Assembly (NCBI RefSeq): GCF_018069805.1
Contig: NZ_JAGPYN010000008.1
Location: 122,023-186,022, forward strand
Source of the DNA: Pseudoalteromonas ostreae
Lineage (GTDB): Bacteria > Pseudomonadota > Gammaproteobacteria > Enterobacterales > Alteromonadaceae
Direction: 5' to 3'
Length of the DNA: 64,000 nt
How positions within the stretch are numbered: the first letter of the stretch is position 1; each line of letters opens with the position of its first letter. Under the pieces are notes generated by a model, which ran no database searches, was not told the DNA's origin, and saw only the letters and a list, made by a program, of their open reading frames with translations. Below, piece by piece: positions 1-8,648 of the stretch. The position numbers and the translations under genes are program-made.

Positions 1-371
1 GCTCTTCGATTGTCAATTTAGGCATTGGGTATTGATGTAATTTGTTCCAATCAGGACGGCCGCAAAAAAGATCGGCTTCCCACCATGTTGTACCCGCATC
101 AATGGCTGATTTTTCAGTTTCAGACATAGTTGGAGTAACTTTTTTAAACATGGCAAAAATAGGTTTAATAATATATTGCTGACGAATGCCAGTAACAGAG
201 AGTGGCACTGCGATGATCAAGAAGACCAACCAGCTAATTGCGCCAAAAGCACCTGCAAAGGTACCAATAACAAGTGTTGCGATGGAAACGCCAAGGGCAG
301 TATTCCAGCTCGCTCTGTGGTAACTCGCGATGCTGAGCAGCACGATTAAACCAAGTGTAAATATGAGTGTC
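1..371 (-). CDS. fadE: Acyl-CoA dehydrogenase FadE, N-terminal part (cut by window edge)
   Basis: The minus strand opens with ATG at 369-371 and stays open to the window edge, giving about 123 residues. Two or three hydrophobic segments come first, then an AMFKKVTPTMSETEK stretch and TTWWEADLFCGRPDW. The same order (membrane segment, MFKKV, SxTE, WW, LFSGNPDW) begins the full-length FadE at 50600-52876, so this is a second member of the large membrane-associated acyl-CoA dehydrogenases that start fatty-acid beta-oxidation. Catalytic regions lie outside the window. The N-terminal membrane region is longer than in the 50.6-kb copy. The family call is good; which paralogue is the main FadE cannot be told. 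Confidence 0.85.
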
Positions 372-629
372 ATGTATTCAATCCTTAATAGAGGTCAGAC
401 CACCTTTAGTTAGAGTAGCGCTAGAGCGAATAATTATCAAGTAGCTTAGTGAAAATATCAGAGGCTGCAATTTACACACTTCACCTCACAGCATACTGCT
501 AAAGTAATGATTAGTCTGTATGGTTTTTAAGAAAATGTTCGATGCCTTGAATGTATTCATTAATTGTATTTACGTTCCTAAAATGGCGCTATTTAATGGC
601 ATTTTATAATTTGAAGGAATAAATTTAGA

Positions 630-1235
630 ATGGCTTCTAATGAGCAAGAGTACGTCACCGTTCAAGAGTTAGAGCAAGCTCTTCTCACAGTGACGGGCAA
701 TCCCGCCATTGCAAAAAATCAAGCAGCTCAATATGCAATTTATTACCGAGGAGAAATCATTGATTCTGCTCGTTATAAAAAAAGGCCTCCTAAGTAAAGA
801 CGACCTAATTTTAAGTAGGCACGTTCGTTGGGAGCATAATAAAAGGCACAGTAAAAAACTTAGCGATAATATGATAGCCGCCAGCGCGGAGAAAATGTGG
901 CTGCCCACCATATTGTTGCTTGGGATGACCCCCGAGCATCAAAAGCAAGGTTACGACTCGCAGGGTTTGGAATCGATATTGACCATGAAGCAAATGGCGT
1001 GTTTCTGCCAAGATTTGCTAAACATACTCCGATGGATACAATGCCTAAAGCTGAGGCACATACAAAAACCCACACAAACGAATACTTCTTAAACGTAGAA
1101 GTTTGACTTACCGATACTATTGGTGAGGGTTTAGGGCGCACAGGTATAATTGAATTACTTAGGGATATTGGCGACGAATTACAAAATGGTGACTTCCCAC
1201 TACATGAAGAATTATCAAATATGATACCAAGGTAA
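630..1235 (+). pseudogene. Decayed AHH-family nuclease toxin
   Basis: Translation starts at ATG 630 after a GAAGGAAT ribosome site (613-620) and stops at 795-797. Homology-like sequence moves to the +1 frame at an A7 run (about 777-783), then returns to the first frame near 886-895, where it reads NVAAHHIVAWDDPRASKA followed by GFGIDIDHEANGVFLP. AAHHIVA plus the downstream DIDxxANGVFLP is the signature of AHH nucleases (HNH/EndoVII superfamily), usually toxin tips of polymorphic toxin systems. An in-frame TGA at 1104-1106 interrupts it; beyond that the frame continues (LTDTIGEGLGRTGIIELL) to TAA at 1233-1235. Two compensating shifts plus a stop make a working protein unlikely. The next gene is an Imm11-like immunity gene, the usual partner. 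Confidence 0.8.
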
Positions 1236-1239
1236 TTAA

Positions 1240-1821
1240 ATGAATGATTTTAATAAAGTTTATGCTGTTGACATTGATGCTGGAGAATATTTACTGTTAC
1301 AAGAAACAATGTTTGAGCAGTCAATGCAGTTAACAAACAATGATATTTATACTTTCGATGGCAACCCAAAGGGTAATGACTGGCGCGCTGTAGATGTTGA
1401 TTGGTTAATAGTTGAGGGTGAAACCCCTACTAACAAACCCGATGTTGCAGGCTGGGGAGCAATGGCGTTTGCAATTCCTGCATCCTTAAAAGATATATTT
1501 GAAGCCACACTTGAAGAATGCTGTGAATTTTTACCACTAAATCTAAATGGTGATGAATGGTTCGCGTTAAATATTTTAGAGCAGCAAGACGCAATTAACC
1601 AAGAGCACACAGAATTAAACATGAAGAATGGTCGTGTAAATAGGGTTAGGCGCTTTAAAAAGCTCACTTTAAGTAAGGGTGTTATAAAACATGGTGGATT
1701 GTTTAAAGTGAAAGGGGCTGGAATATTTACCTTTTGTACAGATCAAGAAGGTGGCCTATACGACTTGACTAAAAGCCATAATTTAAAAGGGCTAAAATTT
1801 ACGGAAGTAAATGCTATTTAA
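1240..1821 (+). CDS. Imm11-like (DUF1629) immunity protein
   Basis: This 193-residue soluble protein starts 4 bp after the toxin remnant. It has the look of the DUF1629/Imm11 family: an early aromatic YTFDGNPKGNDW stretch, an LPASLKDIFE-like helix near the middle, and an ending GLKFTEVNAI, where family members usually end in GLxFxxV. Such proteins are the cognate immunity partners of AHH and related nuclease toxins and act by binding the toxin in the cytoplasm. Frame and codons look intact although the toxin is broken, so it is either a residual orphan or kept against toxin from neighbouring cells. The family call rests on pattern and context only. Confidence 0.65.
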   Translation: MNDFNKVYAVDIDAGEYLLLQETMFEQSMQLTNNDIYTFDGNPKGNDWRAVDVDWLIVEGETPTNKPDVAGWGAMAFAIPASLKDIFEATLEECCEFLPLNLNGDEWFALNILEQQDAINQEHTELNMKNGRVNRVRRFKKLTLSKGVIKHGGLFKVKGAGIFTFCTDQEGGLYDLTKSHNLKGLKFTEVNAI

Positions 1822-1829
1822 ATAAATTT

Positions 1830-1850
1830 GCTCGCATTTAGCGGGCTTTA
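1830..1850 (+). terminator. Weak terminator after the immunity gene
   Basis: GCTCGC (1830-1835) pairs with GCGGGC (1841-1846) across a 5-nt loop, with one G-U pair. Only TTTA follows, so termination may be weak. Confidence 0.4.
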
Positions 1851-2492
1851 ATGAATAAGCATAAATTTATGTCAATTGGTTTGATTTCCAGAATTCAATA
1901 AATCTTGAGATAAGTTCTCTAACTTTTTTACAAAAATATCCCCAAATATGTTTATAGTTAAACGAGCAATTAATGGAGTAATGTCTATGGAATGAAGTGA
2001 TACTCAAAATAGCGCTTCCTAATAACGCACCTATTATTGTAAAAAATAAAAAAGGAACTTGAGCTGGCACTTTAAAATTTTCATCTAAATGCCTTGTCTA
2101 TTTGGTGTAATTGGTAAGCTCTTTTCTAATTTAATTATTATTGGCTGACTTTGTTTTGTCTTATTAAGTTGATTTAAGAGGCCACTATGGAACTTAGGTT
2201 CTATGCTCTGTTTTTGCACTGAAACCAACTTTTAGGCAGCTTTATCAATTTAATACCTATTATTCTTATTTTCATCAGTTGTATGGTGATAGCTCAAGTA
2301 AATATATGGACAAACATAATCTATAGGAACTTGCCTTTGCGATAAGGTTGTTTAACAATAACCGCATCAAAGTTGTAAAAATAAATTATATAGCAGCCAC
2401 AAAAGCCAATGTGAAACCATAACGGTGACTAAGCCAAATTATAGATTATTTTTATCCGCTTAACTATCTAATATTAAAGGTTAATTTATTTT
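1851..2492. other. AT-rich intergenic stretch, no supported gene
   Basis: About 640 bp between the immunity gene and the amidotransferase. The only sizeable reading frame is on the minus strand (2070 to 1867, GTG start). It would encode 67 residues with one hydrophobic N-terminal segment; the same frame extends upstream without an ATG until a stop. It may be the relic of a small membrane protein, but I see no family signature. No strong hairpin with a T-run is present. The 3' part should hold the promoter of the downstream gene. Confidence 0.4.
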
Positions 2493-3257
2493 ATGTGTGA
2501 GTTGCTTGGCATGTCGGCGAATGTGCCTACGGATATTTGTTTTAGTTTTTCAGGTCTGTTAGAACGTGGTGGTAACACAGGCCCACATAAAGATGGCTGG
2601 GGCATAACCTTTTATGAAGGCAAAGGGTGTCGTACTTTTAAGGATCCTGAGCCGAGCTGCCAATCTGAGATTGCCAAGTTAGTTAAGGCATATCCTATTA
2701 AAAGTGTCTCGGTGATTAGCCATATTCGCCAAGGTAACCGTGGCCGAGTGTGCCTTGAAAATACGCATCCGTTTACTCGTGAGCTGTGGGGCAGGGAACT
2801 GACCTACGCACATAATGGCCAGTTATCTAATTATCATGATTTAAAGCCTGAATACTATCGACCTGTTGGTAACACAGATAGTGAACTGGCGTTTTGTTGG
2901 TTACTCGATAAAATTCGTGAAAAATACCCAAAACGCCCAGCTAATATGGCGTCGGTATTTCGTTATGCGGCAAAGCTTTCTCATACGCTGCGGGAAAAAG
3001 GGGTGTTTAATATGCTACTGACCGATGGCGTGTATGTATTAGCGTATTGTACAAATAACTTACATTGGATCACCCGCCGTGCGCCGTTTGGTAAAGCAAC
3101 TTTGATTGATGCGGATATGGTGGTGGATTTTCAACAAGAAACCACACCAAATGATGTGGTCACTGTTATTGCGACTAGACCATTGACCAATGACGAACGT
3201 TGGCAAAAAATGGAACCAGGTGAATTTGCGCTGTTTAAAATGGGTGAGTTAATTTAG
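2493..3257 (+). CDS. yafJ: Class II glutamine amidotransferase, YafJ type
   Basis: The protein has 254 residues, nearly the length of E. coli YafJ, and matches its pattern throughout. After Met removal, Cys2 becomes the N-terminal nucleophile of a class II (Ntn) glutaminase domain. Visible supporting motifs are GGNTGPHKDGWGITFYEG (about 27-44), HIRQGNRG (77-84), the HNGQ oxyanion region (107-110) and GNTDSELAFCWLL. The domain hydrolyses glutamine to release ammonia. YafJ homologues lack a fused synthase domain and their acceptor is not established. It stands alone and convergent with the DUF3108 gene. The ATG start is fixed by the need for Cys at position 2. Confidence 0.9.
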   Translation: MCELLGMSANVPTDICFSFSGLLERGGNTGPHKDGWGITFYEGKGCRTFKDPEPSCQSEIAKLVKAYPIKSVSVISHIRQGNRGRVCLENTHPFTRELWGRELTYAHNGQLSNYHDLKPEYYRPVGNTDSELAFCWLLDKIREKYPKRPANMASVFRYAAKLSHTLREKGVFNMLLTDGVYVLAYCTNNLHWITRRAPFGKATLIDADMVVDFQQETTPNDVVTVIATRPLTNDERWQKMEPGEFALFKMGELI

Positions 3258-3330
3258 TTTTGGTGGGTAGAGTATAACAAAACCCAACGGGCAGTTTTAA
3301 CGTATTGATTTATTAATAAGTCACAAGCTG

Positions 3331-3374
3331 AAAAGCCCAAGTTATAAACTTCATACTTGAGCTTTTCGTTTTGT
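3331..3374. terminator. Bidirectional terminator between convergent genes
   Basis: AAAAGCCCAAGT (3331-3342) is mirrored by ACTTGAGCTTTT (3355-3366) with one mismatch. A T-rich run follows on the plus strand and A-rich sequence precedes it for the minus strand, fitting both converging genes. Confidence 0.65.
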
Positions 3375-3381
3375 CTCTAAT

Positions 3382-4188
3382 TTACTCTGGTGCTATTTCG
3401 CTTTTTACGGCTTCTGGAATAGCGACAGGGTTGGTTACTGTGAATGACTTAAGTTGTACTTCAAATTGTTCCACACCTTTTTCGCCTTTCCACATTCTGA
3501 CGAGCATGTAGTCCATCTCAGGGGCGAACCATGCAAGCGCTTGGCGTTTATCGTTATCATATAAACGTTTTACTTTAATTGCTTCGATATTACCGATTGG
3601 TAATGAAATAGTTTCTTTGCCAACTACCTCAAAGTCGTATTCACGGCAGTTGCCTTTTTTATCAACTAGCTGGTACGAAAAAGTGGTTTTTCCCATCTTT
3701 AATTCTTCGCGCACTTGTACTTGATATGAAATTGAGTCTTGCAATTGATCAGACCATTCACACTCGACAGGGTATTTACTCTCGCTACTGTTTACCAGTT
3801 TTTTTGTGTGGTCAAATTGCAGTGTATACTTTCTATCAGGGCCAGTGCCTGTACGGATCATGCTATAACTTAGAGGTGTGACTATTTTGTCGCTAAAAGT
3901 AAAGTTTGATGTTTCTTCGCGTGAATCTGAGAATATCATCCATTCAATATCACTGTGGTAGCTAACTTGATAACTGTTATCTGTTAGTTTTTTTAATGAG
4001 CGGACGCCTTGACCATGATTCTCGCCTTTGCGCAAAATATCATAGTTAGCTTCAAATTGAGTAAGCTCACCAGCAATTAAACTAGTAGGAAGTAATAAAG
4101 TGCCTACACATAATAGCAAGGCACTTAGTTTTTTATTCTGGGTAGTGCGCGCCGTGTGCAGGAAGTTGTTTTTTGTCAAGAACTGCAT
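3382..4188 (-). CDS. DUF3108 periplasmic protein
   Basis: This is a 268-residue exported protein of the DUF3108 family. An N-terminal hydrophobic segment (about residues 21-39, ending SLIAGEL) looks like a signal peptide. The mature part carries the family pattern: YDILRKGENHG early, SYSMIRTGTGPDRKY, and a beta-rich C-terminal half with LPIGNIEAIKVKRLYDN and LAWFAPEMDYMLVRM. The function of DUF3108 is not settled; it is usually encoded right after purN, as here. The ATG at 4188 overlaps the end of purN by 56 bp, suggesting translational coupling. No closer ATG exists, although a TTG near 4119 could be an internal start giving a shorter signal peptide. Confidence 0.85.
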   Translation of the reverse strand: MQFLTKNNFLHTARTTQNKKLSALLLCVGTLLLPTSLIAGELTQFEANYDILRKGENHGQGVRSLKKLTDNSYQVSYHSDIEWMIFSDSREETSNFTFSDKIVTPLSYSMIRTGTGPDRKYTLQFDHTKKLVNSSESKYPVECEWSDQLQDSISYQVQVREELKMGKTTFSYQLVDKKGNCREYDFEVVGKETISLPIGNIEAIKVKRLYDNDKRQALAWFAPEMDYMLVRMWKGEKGVEQFEVQLKSFTVTNPVAIPEAVKSEIAPE

Positions 4189-4780
4189 AATCTGCTTCCA
4201 TAGTAAGTCGTTGTTCGCTGAACCACTTAACCACCAAAGGATAAATTATATGCTCTTGCGCATGCACGCGTTTTGCTAATGTGTCGGCAGTATCATTTGC
4301 TAACACCGGTACTTTGGCTTGAAGAATGACAGGACCGCCATCTAATTCTTCTGTAACAAAGTGCACACTTACGCCATGAATGTCATCTTTTGCATCAATT
4401 GCTCTTTGGTGGGTATTCAGCCCCTGGTACTTAGGCAACAAAGAAGGATGAATGTTCAACATTTTTCCTTTAAATTTTTGCACTAAGTTAGGAGTAAGAA
4501 TACGCATAAACCCAGCTAATACAACTAGATTTGGCACAAAAGAATCAATGACGTTCATTAATTGTGCATCGTAGGCTTCGCGCGAGTCAAAATCTTTATG
4601 GCTGAGCACTGCTGTTGCAATGCCCGCTTGTTTTGCTCGCTCAAGGCCATAAGCATCTGCTTTATTACTAATAACAGCTGCTATGTTTGCGTTGATCTCG
4701 CCACTATTACAGGCATCAATGATGGCTTGTAAATTAGAGCCACTACCTGAAATTAAGACTACTAGACGAGCTGGGGCCAT
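4133..4780 (-). CDS. purN: Phosphoribosylglycinamide formyltransferase PurN
   Basis: PurN transfers a formyl group from 10-formyltetrahydrofolate to GAR, step 3 of purine synthesis. The 215-residue length matches E. coli PurN (212). The phosphate-binding SGSGSN lies at 11-16. The catalytic triad is N109-H111 in NIHPSLLPKYQG and D147 in ELDGGP. It starts directly at the end of purM (the two meet at 4780), so purM and purN are one transcript, with DUF3108 overlapping the 3' end. Confidence 0.97.
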   Translation of the reverse strand: MAPARLVVLISGSGSNLQAIIDACNSGEINANIAAVISNKADAYGLERAKQAGIATAVLSHKDFDSREAYDAQLMNVIDSFVPNLVVLAGFMRILTPNLVQKFKGKMLNIHPSLLPKYQGLNTHQRAIDAKDDIHGVSVHFVTEELDGGPVILQAKVPVLANDTADTLAKRVHAQEHIIYPLVVKWFSEQRLTMEADYAVLDKKQLPAHGAHYPE

Positions 4781-5832
4781 TAGTCACGGCCGCCTAAGAT
4801 TTCAACTTGCTCTTCGCCTGCTTTAGCATCATGGATTTCACCAAGGTGCCAAGCATTTTCGCCAAGATCTTTTAAGATGCTTAAGCTTTGCTCAAGTTTG
4901 TCAGCAGGTACAACTAATACCATGCCTACACCACAGTTAAATGTACGGTACATTTCGTGGGTGGTGATGTTACCGTTTTCTTGTAACCAGTTGAAAATAC
5001 CAGGCCACTGCCAACTATCACCTTTCACTACTGCTTTTGCAGACTCTGGTAATACGCGTGGGATGTTTTCCCAAAAGCCGCCACCAGTAATATGCGAAAG
5101 AGCATGTACATCTACTTGCTTGAATAGCTCAAGTAAAGGTTTTACGTAAATACGCGTTGGTTCAAGTAACGTATCGCCTAATGTTTTACCTTCAAATTCA
5201 GCACTTGTATCAGCATTTGATACTTCAAGTACTTTACGAATTAAAGAAAAACCATTTGAATGTGGGCCGCTAGATGCAAGTGCGATTAGTTGATCACCAG
5301 CAGCTACTTTTGTACCATCGATAATATTTGCTTTTTCAACTACGCCAGTACAAAAACCAGCCATATCGTAATCTTCGCCTTCGTACATTCCTGGCATTTC
5401 AGCAGTTTCGCCACCAATTAACGCACAACCAGAAATTTCACAGCCTTTACCAATACCTGTTACTACGTCTGCGGCAGTATCAACATCAAGTTTGCCTGTT
5501 GCATAATAATCTAGGAAAAATAATGGCTCAGCACCTTGAACGATAAGGTCATTAACACACATTGCAACTAAATCGATACCTACTGTATCGTGTTTTTTAA
5601 GGTCGATAGCTAAGCGTAGCTTAGTACCAACACCATCAGTGCCTGCAACGAGTACTGGTTGCTTATAACCTGCTGGGATTTCGCAAAGTGCGCCAAAGCC
5701 ACCAATTCCGCCCATAACTTCAGGACGACGGGTTTTTTTAACTACGCCTTTAATACGCTCAACAAGTGCGTTACCGGCATCGATATCTACGCCCGCGTCT
5801 TTATAACTTAGAGACTGTTTTTGTTCGCTCAC
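4780..5832 (-). CDS. purM: Phosphoribosylformylglycinamidine cyclo-ligase PurM
   Basis: PurM closes the imidazole ring of AIR from FGAM with ATP, step 5 of purine synthesis. At 350 residues it has the expected length (E. coli 345). Visible motifs are [13 protein letters not shown] at the N-terminus, [35 protein letters not shown] and [16 protein letters not shown]. It heads the purM-purN-DUF3108 operon. The upstream region contains TAAAAT on the minus strand as a possible -10, but I could not recognise a clear PurR operator. Confidence 0.97.
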   Translation of the reverse strand: MSEQKQSLSYKDAGVDIDAGNALVERIKGVVKKTRRPEVMGGIGGFGALCEIPAGYKQPVLVAGTDGVGTKLRLAIDLKKHDTVGIDLVAMCVNDLIVQGAEPLFFLDYYATGKLDVDTAADVVTGIGKGCEISGCALIGGETAEMPGMYEGEDYDMAGFCTGVVEKANIIDGTKVAAGDQLIALASSGPHSNGFSLIRKVLEVSNADTSAEFEGKTLGDTLLEPTRIYVKPLLELFKQVDVHALSHITGGGFWENIPRVLPESAKAVVKGDSWQWPGIFNWLQENGNITTHEMYRTFNCGVGMVLVVPADKLEQSLSILKDLGENAWHLGEIHDAKAGEEQVEILGGRD

Positions 5833-5986
5833 AGGATTTCCTCAAAAAAGTGCATGGTTTTGCATGTGTATGCTTAGAAACGCGCGTATTTTACAACAAT
5901 TGCAAGGGCGCGGCTAGTTCAAATATGAGTTTACCATTATTGACAAGGACACTTGTCCGTATAATGACATGATAGATTTAGGTAAC

Positions 5987-6011
5987 AGGTGCTAGGTCGT
6001 TCCGAGCACCT
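5987..6011. repeat. Short inverted repeat between purM and cmoB
   Basis: AGGTGCT (5987-5993) pairs with AGCACCT (6005-6011) across 11 nt. No T-run follows on the minus strand, so it is not a standard terminator for cmoB, although it lies just past its stop. It may instead act as an mRNA 3'-end hairpin. Confidence 0.4.
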
Positions 6012-6031
6012 AAAACCTAGTTCCTTTGGTA

Positions 6032-7000
6032 TTAAGCCTTTGCAGTCAAAATTGCACGCAACGGCGCTGGGTAACCTTCAATTGTTTTACTCGTATCGTT
6101 TGGATCTAAAAAGTCGATGAGTGACTCGTTTTCCATCCAATCTGATTTACGTTGTTCGTCAAGCGTTGTAATAGCACAATCTTTCATTTGAACATCTTTA
6201 AAGCCAACACGCTCCATCCAGAGTTTTAGCGCTGCAGTGCTTGGAATAAACCACACGTTACGCATCTTCGCATAGCGGTCAGTTGGCACGAGTACTGTGT
6301 TTTCATCGCCTTCAATGACTAAGGTTTCAAGCACTAATTCACCACCTGGGCGAAGCTGCGCTTTTAATTGTGCTAAAAAGTCGATAGGGGAACGACGATG
6401 ATAAAGCACACCCATCGAAAACACCGTATCAAAGGCTTTTAACTCAGGCAGGGCTTCAACACCTAGCGGTAATAAATGCACGTTTTCATCTGGGTTAAAG
6501 TGTTTGATGGCTTGAAACTGGCATAAAAATAAATCAGACGGATCAATGCCAACCACAAACTCAGCGCCTTCACCGCGCATCCGCCATAAGTGATAGCCAG
6601 AGCCACAGCCGATGTCTAAAACCATGCGGCCTTTTAGCGGCTCAATATGGGGTAATAAACGATCCCACTTCCAATCGCTGCGCCATTCAGTATCAATTTC
6701 AATACCGTGTAGGCTAAAAGGGCCTTTACGCCATGGCATCATTCGTTTTAATAAGTGAATGGTTTGCTTTTGCTCGCCGTCGGTCATTTCGCCAGGGGCA
6801 CCAATTTCAACTTTGTCGATAATATTGACATGTTTGCTCGCCACTTTAGGCAAGTTTTTTAATACTTTTTGCCATTTTGGTAAATCACCGTGACTGGCCT
6901 CTAATTGCCAGTGTTTTAATTGGCTAGGTAGCGTTTCCAGCCAGTGACTTAGCGGACTTTGTGCGATTGCGGCGTAAAATTGGTTAAACCATTGAGACAT
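6032..7000 (-). CDS. cmoB: tRNA U34 carboxymethyltransferase CmoB
   Basis: CmoB uses carboxy-S-adenosylmethionine to convert 5-hydroxyuridine at tRNA position 34 to cmo5U, which widens codon reading. From the ATG at 6998-7000 the protein has 322 residues, matching E. coli CmoB (323). An upstream ATG at 7045 would place the start inside the end of cmoA and add 15 unlikely residues. The SAM-fold motif [15 protein letters not shown] is visible, followed by [13 protein letters not shown] and [15 protein letters not shown]. It lies 20 bp after cmoA, which makes its cofactor. Confidence 0.96.
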   Translation of the reverse strand: MSQWFNQFYAAIAQSPLSHWLETLPSQLKHWQLEASHGDLPKWQKVLKNLPKVASKHVNIIDKVEIGAPGEMTDGEQKQTIHLLKRMMPWRKGPFSLHGIEIDTEWRSDWKWDRLLPHIEPLKGRMVLDIGCGSGYHLWRMRGEGAEFVVGIDPSDLFLCQFQAIKHFNPDENVHLLPLGVEALPELKAFDTVFSMGVLYHRRSPIDFLAQLKAQLRPGGELVLETLVIEGDENTVLVPTDRYAKMRNVWFIPSTAALKLWMERVGFKDVQMKDCAITTLDEQRKSDWMENESLIDFLDPNDTSKTIEGYPAPLRAILTAKA

Positions 7001-7020
7001 TGAATTACTCTTTATATTTG

Positions 7021-7746
7021 TTACTTGATTGCTACTAGTGAGCAAAAATTAAAACATTGATACCACACTTGGGTTTGGCTAAAGCCAATATCGGTAAGTC
7101 GAGAAAGGTGAGCATTTAAAGTATCTGGGCGCATTACATTCTCAATGGCAGTACGTTTTTGGCTAATTTCTAATTCAGAATAACCATTGTGGCGTTTAAA
7201 ATCGTGGTGCAAGTCAATCAGCAAGTTATCGCATTGATCGTTCTCGCCTTTGATTTTTTCGCTTAACAGCAATACACCACCGGGTTTTAAATTAGCGTAT
7301 ATTTTTTCAAGCACGGCTTGACGCTGTGCGGGTGGAATAAACTGCAAAGTAAAGTTCATGGCCACCACTGACGCGTTTTCAATGTTTAGCTCATTAATAT
7401 CACCAAGCGTCACCGTAACAGGCACTTCTGAGCGAAAGCCGTGTAAATGTAATTTACAGCGCTCAACCATGGCTTGTGAATTATCAACGGCAATAATATG
7501 GCAATTATCAGTGCAGATATTACGGCGCATGCTTAATGTTACTGCGCCTAGGGAACAGCCCAAATCATAAAGGTTTGAATTGCTTTGCGCATATTCACCG
7601 GCCAATTTACCCATTGTACTAACAATGGTTGCATAACCCGGAACTGAGCGCTGGATCATATCTGGGAAAACTTCTACTACATGTTGGTCAAAGCTAAAGT
7701 CTTTAACCGCTTGCTCAGTGGCATAAATGCTGTCTTTTATGTTCAC
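7021..7746 (-). CDS. cmoA: Carboxy-S-adenosylmethionine synthase CmoA
   Basis: CmoA makes carboxy-SAM from SAM and prephenate for CmoB. The protein has 241 residues (E. coli 247). It shows the family N-terminus (Dx[24 protein letters not shown]), the SAM-binding [28 protein letters not shown] and [13 protein letters not shown]. The cmoA-cmoB order and 20-bp spacing are as in many gammaproteobacteria. Confidence 0.96.
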   Translation of the reverse strand: MNIKDSIYATEQAVKDFSFDQHVVEVFPDMIQRSVPGYATIVSTMGKLAGEYAQSNSNLYDLGCSLGAVTLSMRRNICTDNCHIIAVDNSQAMVERCKLHLHGFRSEVPVTVTLGDINELNIENASVVAMNFTLQFIPPAQRQAVLEKIYANLKPGGVLLLSEKIKGENDQCDNLLIDLHHDFKRHNGYSELEISQKRTAIENVMRPDTLNAHLSRLTDIGFSQTQVWYQCFNFCSLVAIK

Positions 7747-7861
7747 ACAAACAGTCTCTTGAAAAATAATAGGGTTATTTTAGCATTTTATGCTGGATAG
7801 TCAGTGATAATTTCAGTAGCTTGGCTAGAATAATGAATAACAAGTAGAAAAAGAGAAGTTT

Positions 7862-8545
7862 ATGAGCAAAAGTAAAGTGATCAGCACGGAAGATATATTG
7901 GCAACTCTATGTCATTCTGTAACAAGTGTATTGTCATCTGCAAGTGGTAATAGTATTAGCTACTCAGCGATGGTACAAAAAATAACCCGAACCTGTATGC
8001 GCCCTGATATCGGTTGTTTTGTATTATTTGATGGCGGATTTACAGGACTGGTAATTACTAATTTCACATCGCAAGCGGCGATGGAAATTTATCATGATTA
8101 TATGCGCAACATGGGGATGCCTGAGGATGAGATTGCTCATAGTCATTTATCTGACGATGTATCAAACGTACTCGGTGAATTGATGAACCAAATCGTTGGT
8201 GATTTTACTTCAAAGGTACGCGAGCAGTTACATACTTCAATCACCCAAAATCAACCTAAGATGATGGCCATCAACAAGCAAGTGCAGATTTCGGTCGATA
8301 CAACAATGGATAGACCTCAAGCACGGCGCGTGACATTTACCACCAGTAAACAAAATATCTTTTATTTAGAATTAGCGATGGATAAAACTGAATTTATTAA
8401 ATTACATGATTTTGATATTGCTGAAGCTATTGACCCAGATGACATCATCGAAAACGAAGCAAAGCATAAAGCAGAAAAACAAAAAGCTGCAGATGCTAAA
8501 ACAAGTGATTTAGATGATGACTTTATGGCAGATCTTGGGCTATAA
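7862..8545 (+). CDS. DUF3334 protein with CheX/CheC-like motif
   Basis: The 227-residue protein fits the DUF3334 family found in Vibrio, Shewanella and Pseudoalteromonas. The centre reads VSNVLGELMNQIVGDF, which has the E-x2-N spacing (E-L-M-N) seen in the active helix of CheX/CheC/FliY chemotaxis phosphatases. DIGCFVLFDGGF and GLVITNF would form the surrounding beta strands. The last 30 residues are charged and disordered (KAEKQKAADAK). A role in dephosphorylating a receiver domain is an inference; no chemotaxis genes are nearby. It is a single-gene unit with its own AAGAGAAG ribosome site. Confidence 0.8.
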   Translation: MSKSKVISTEDILATLCHSVTSVLSSASGNSISYSAMVQKITRTCMRPDIGCFVLFDGGFTGLVITNFTSQAAMEIYHDYMRNMGMPEDEIAHSHLSDDVSNVLGELMNQIVGDFTSKVREQLHTSITQNQPKMMAINKQVQISVDTTMDRPQARRVTFTTSKQNIFYLELAMDKTEFIKLHDFDIAEAIDPDDIIENEAKHKAEKQKAADAKTSDLDDDFMADLGL

Positions 8546-8582
8546 ACAACTCTGATCGAGCTGCGAGTTAAAACGGCATATT

Positions 8583-8608
8583 GGGTTTCGTAGTGAAACC
8601 CATGTTTT
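8583..8608. terminator. Hairpin between DUF3334 gene and purA paralogue
   Basis: GGGTTTC (8583-8589) and GAAACCC (8595-8601) form a 7-bp stem between convergent genes, followed by a mixed TTTT stretch. Confidence 0.5.
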
Positions 8609-8648
8609 CGTGCTCAATTGAATGATTAAAAAACGCTATGCTATAAAT

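Noticed and set aside
777..783. Programmed frameshift at the A7 run of the toxin
   Set aside because: A second shift in the opposite direction and an in-frame TGA would also have to be bypassed, so decay is simpler.
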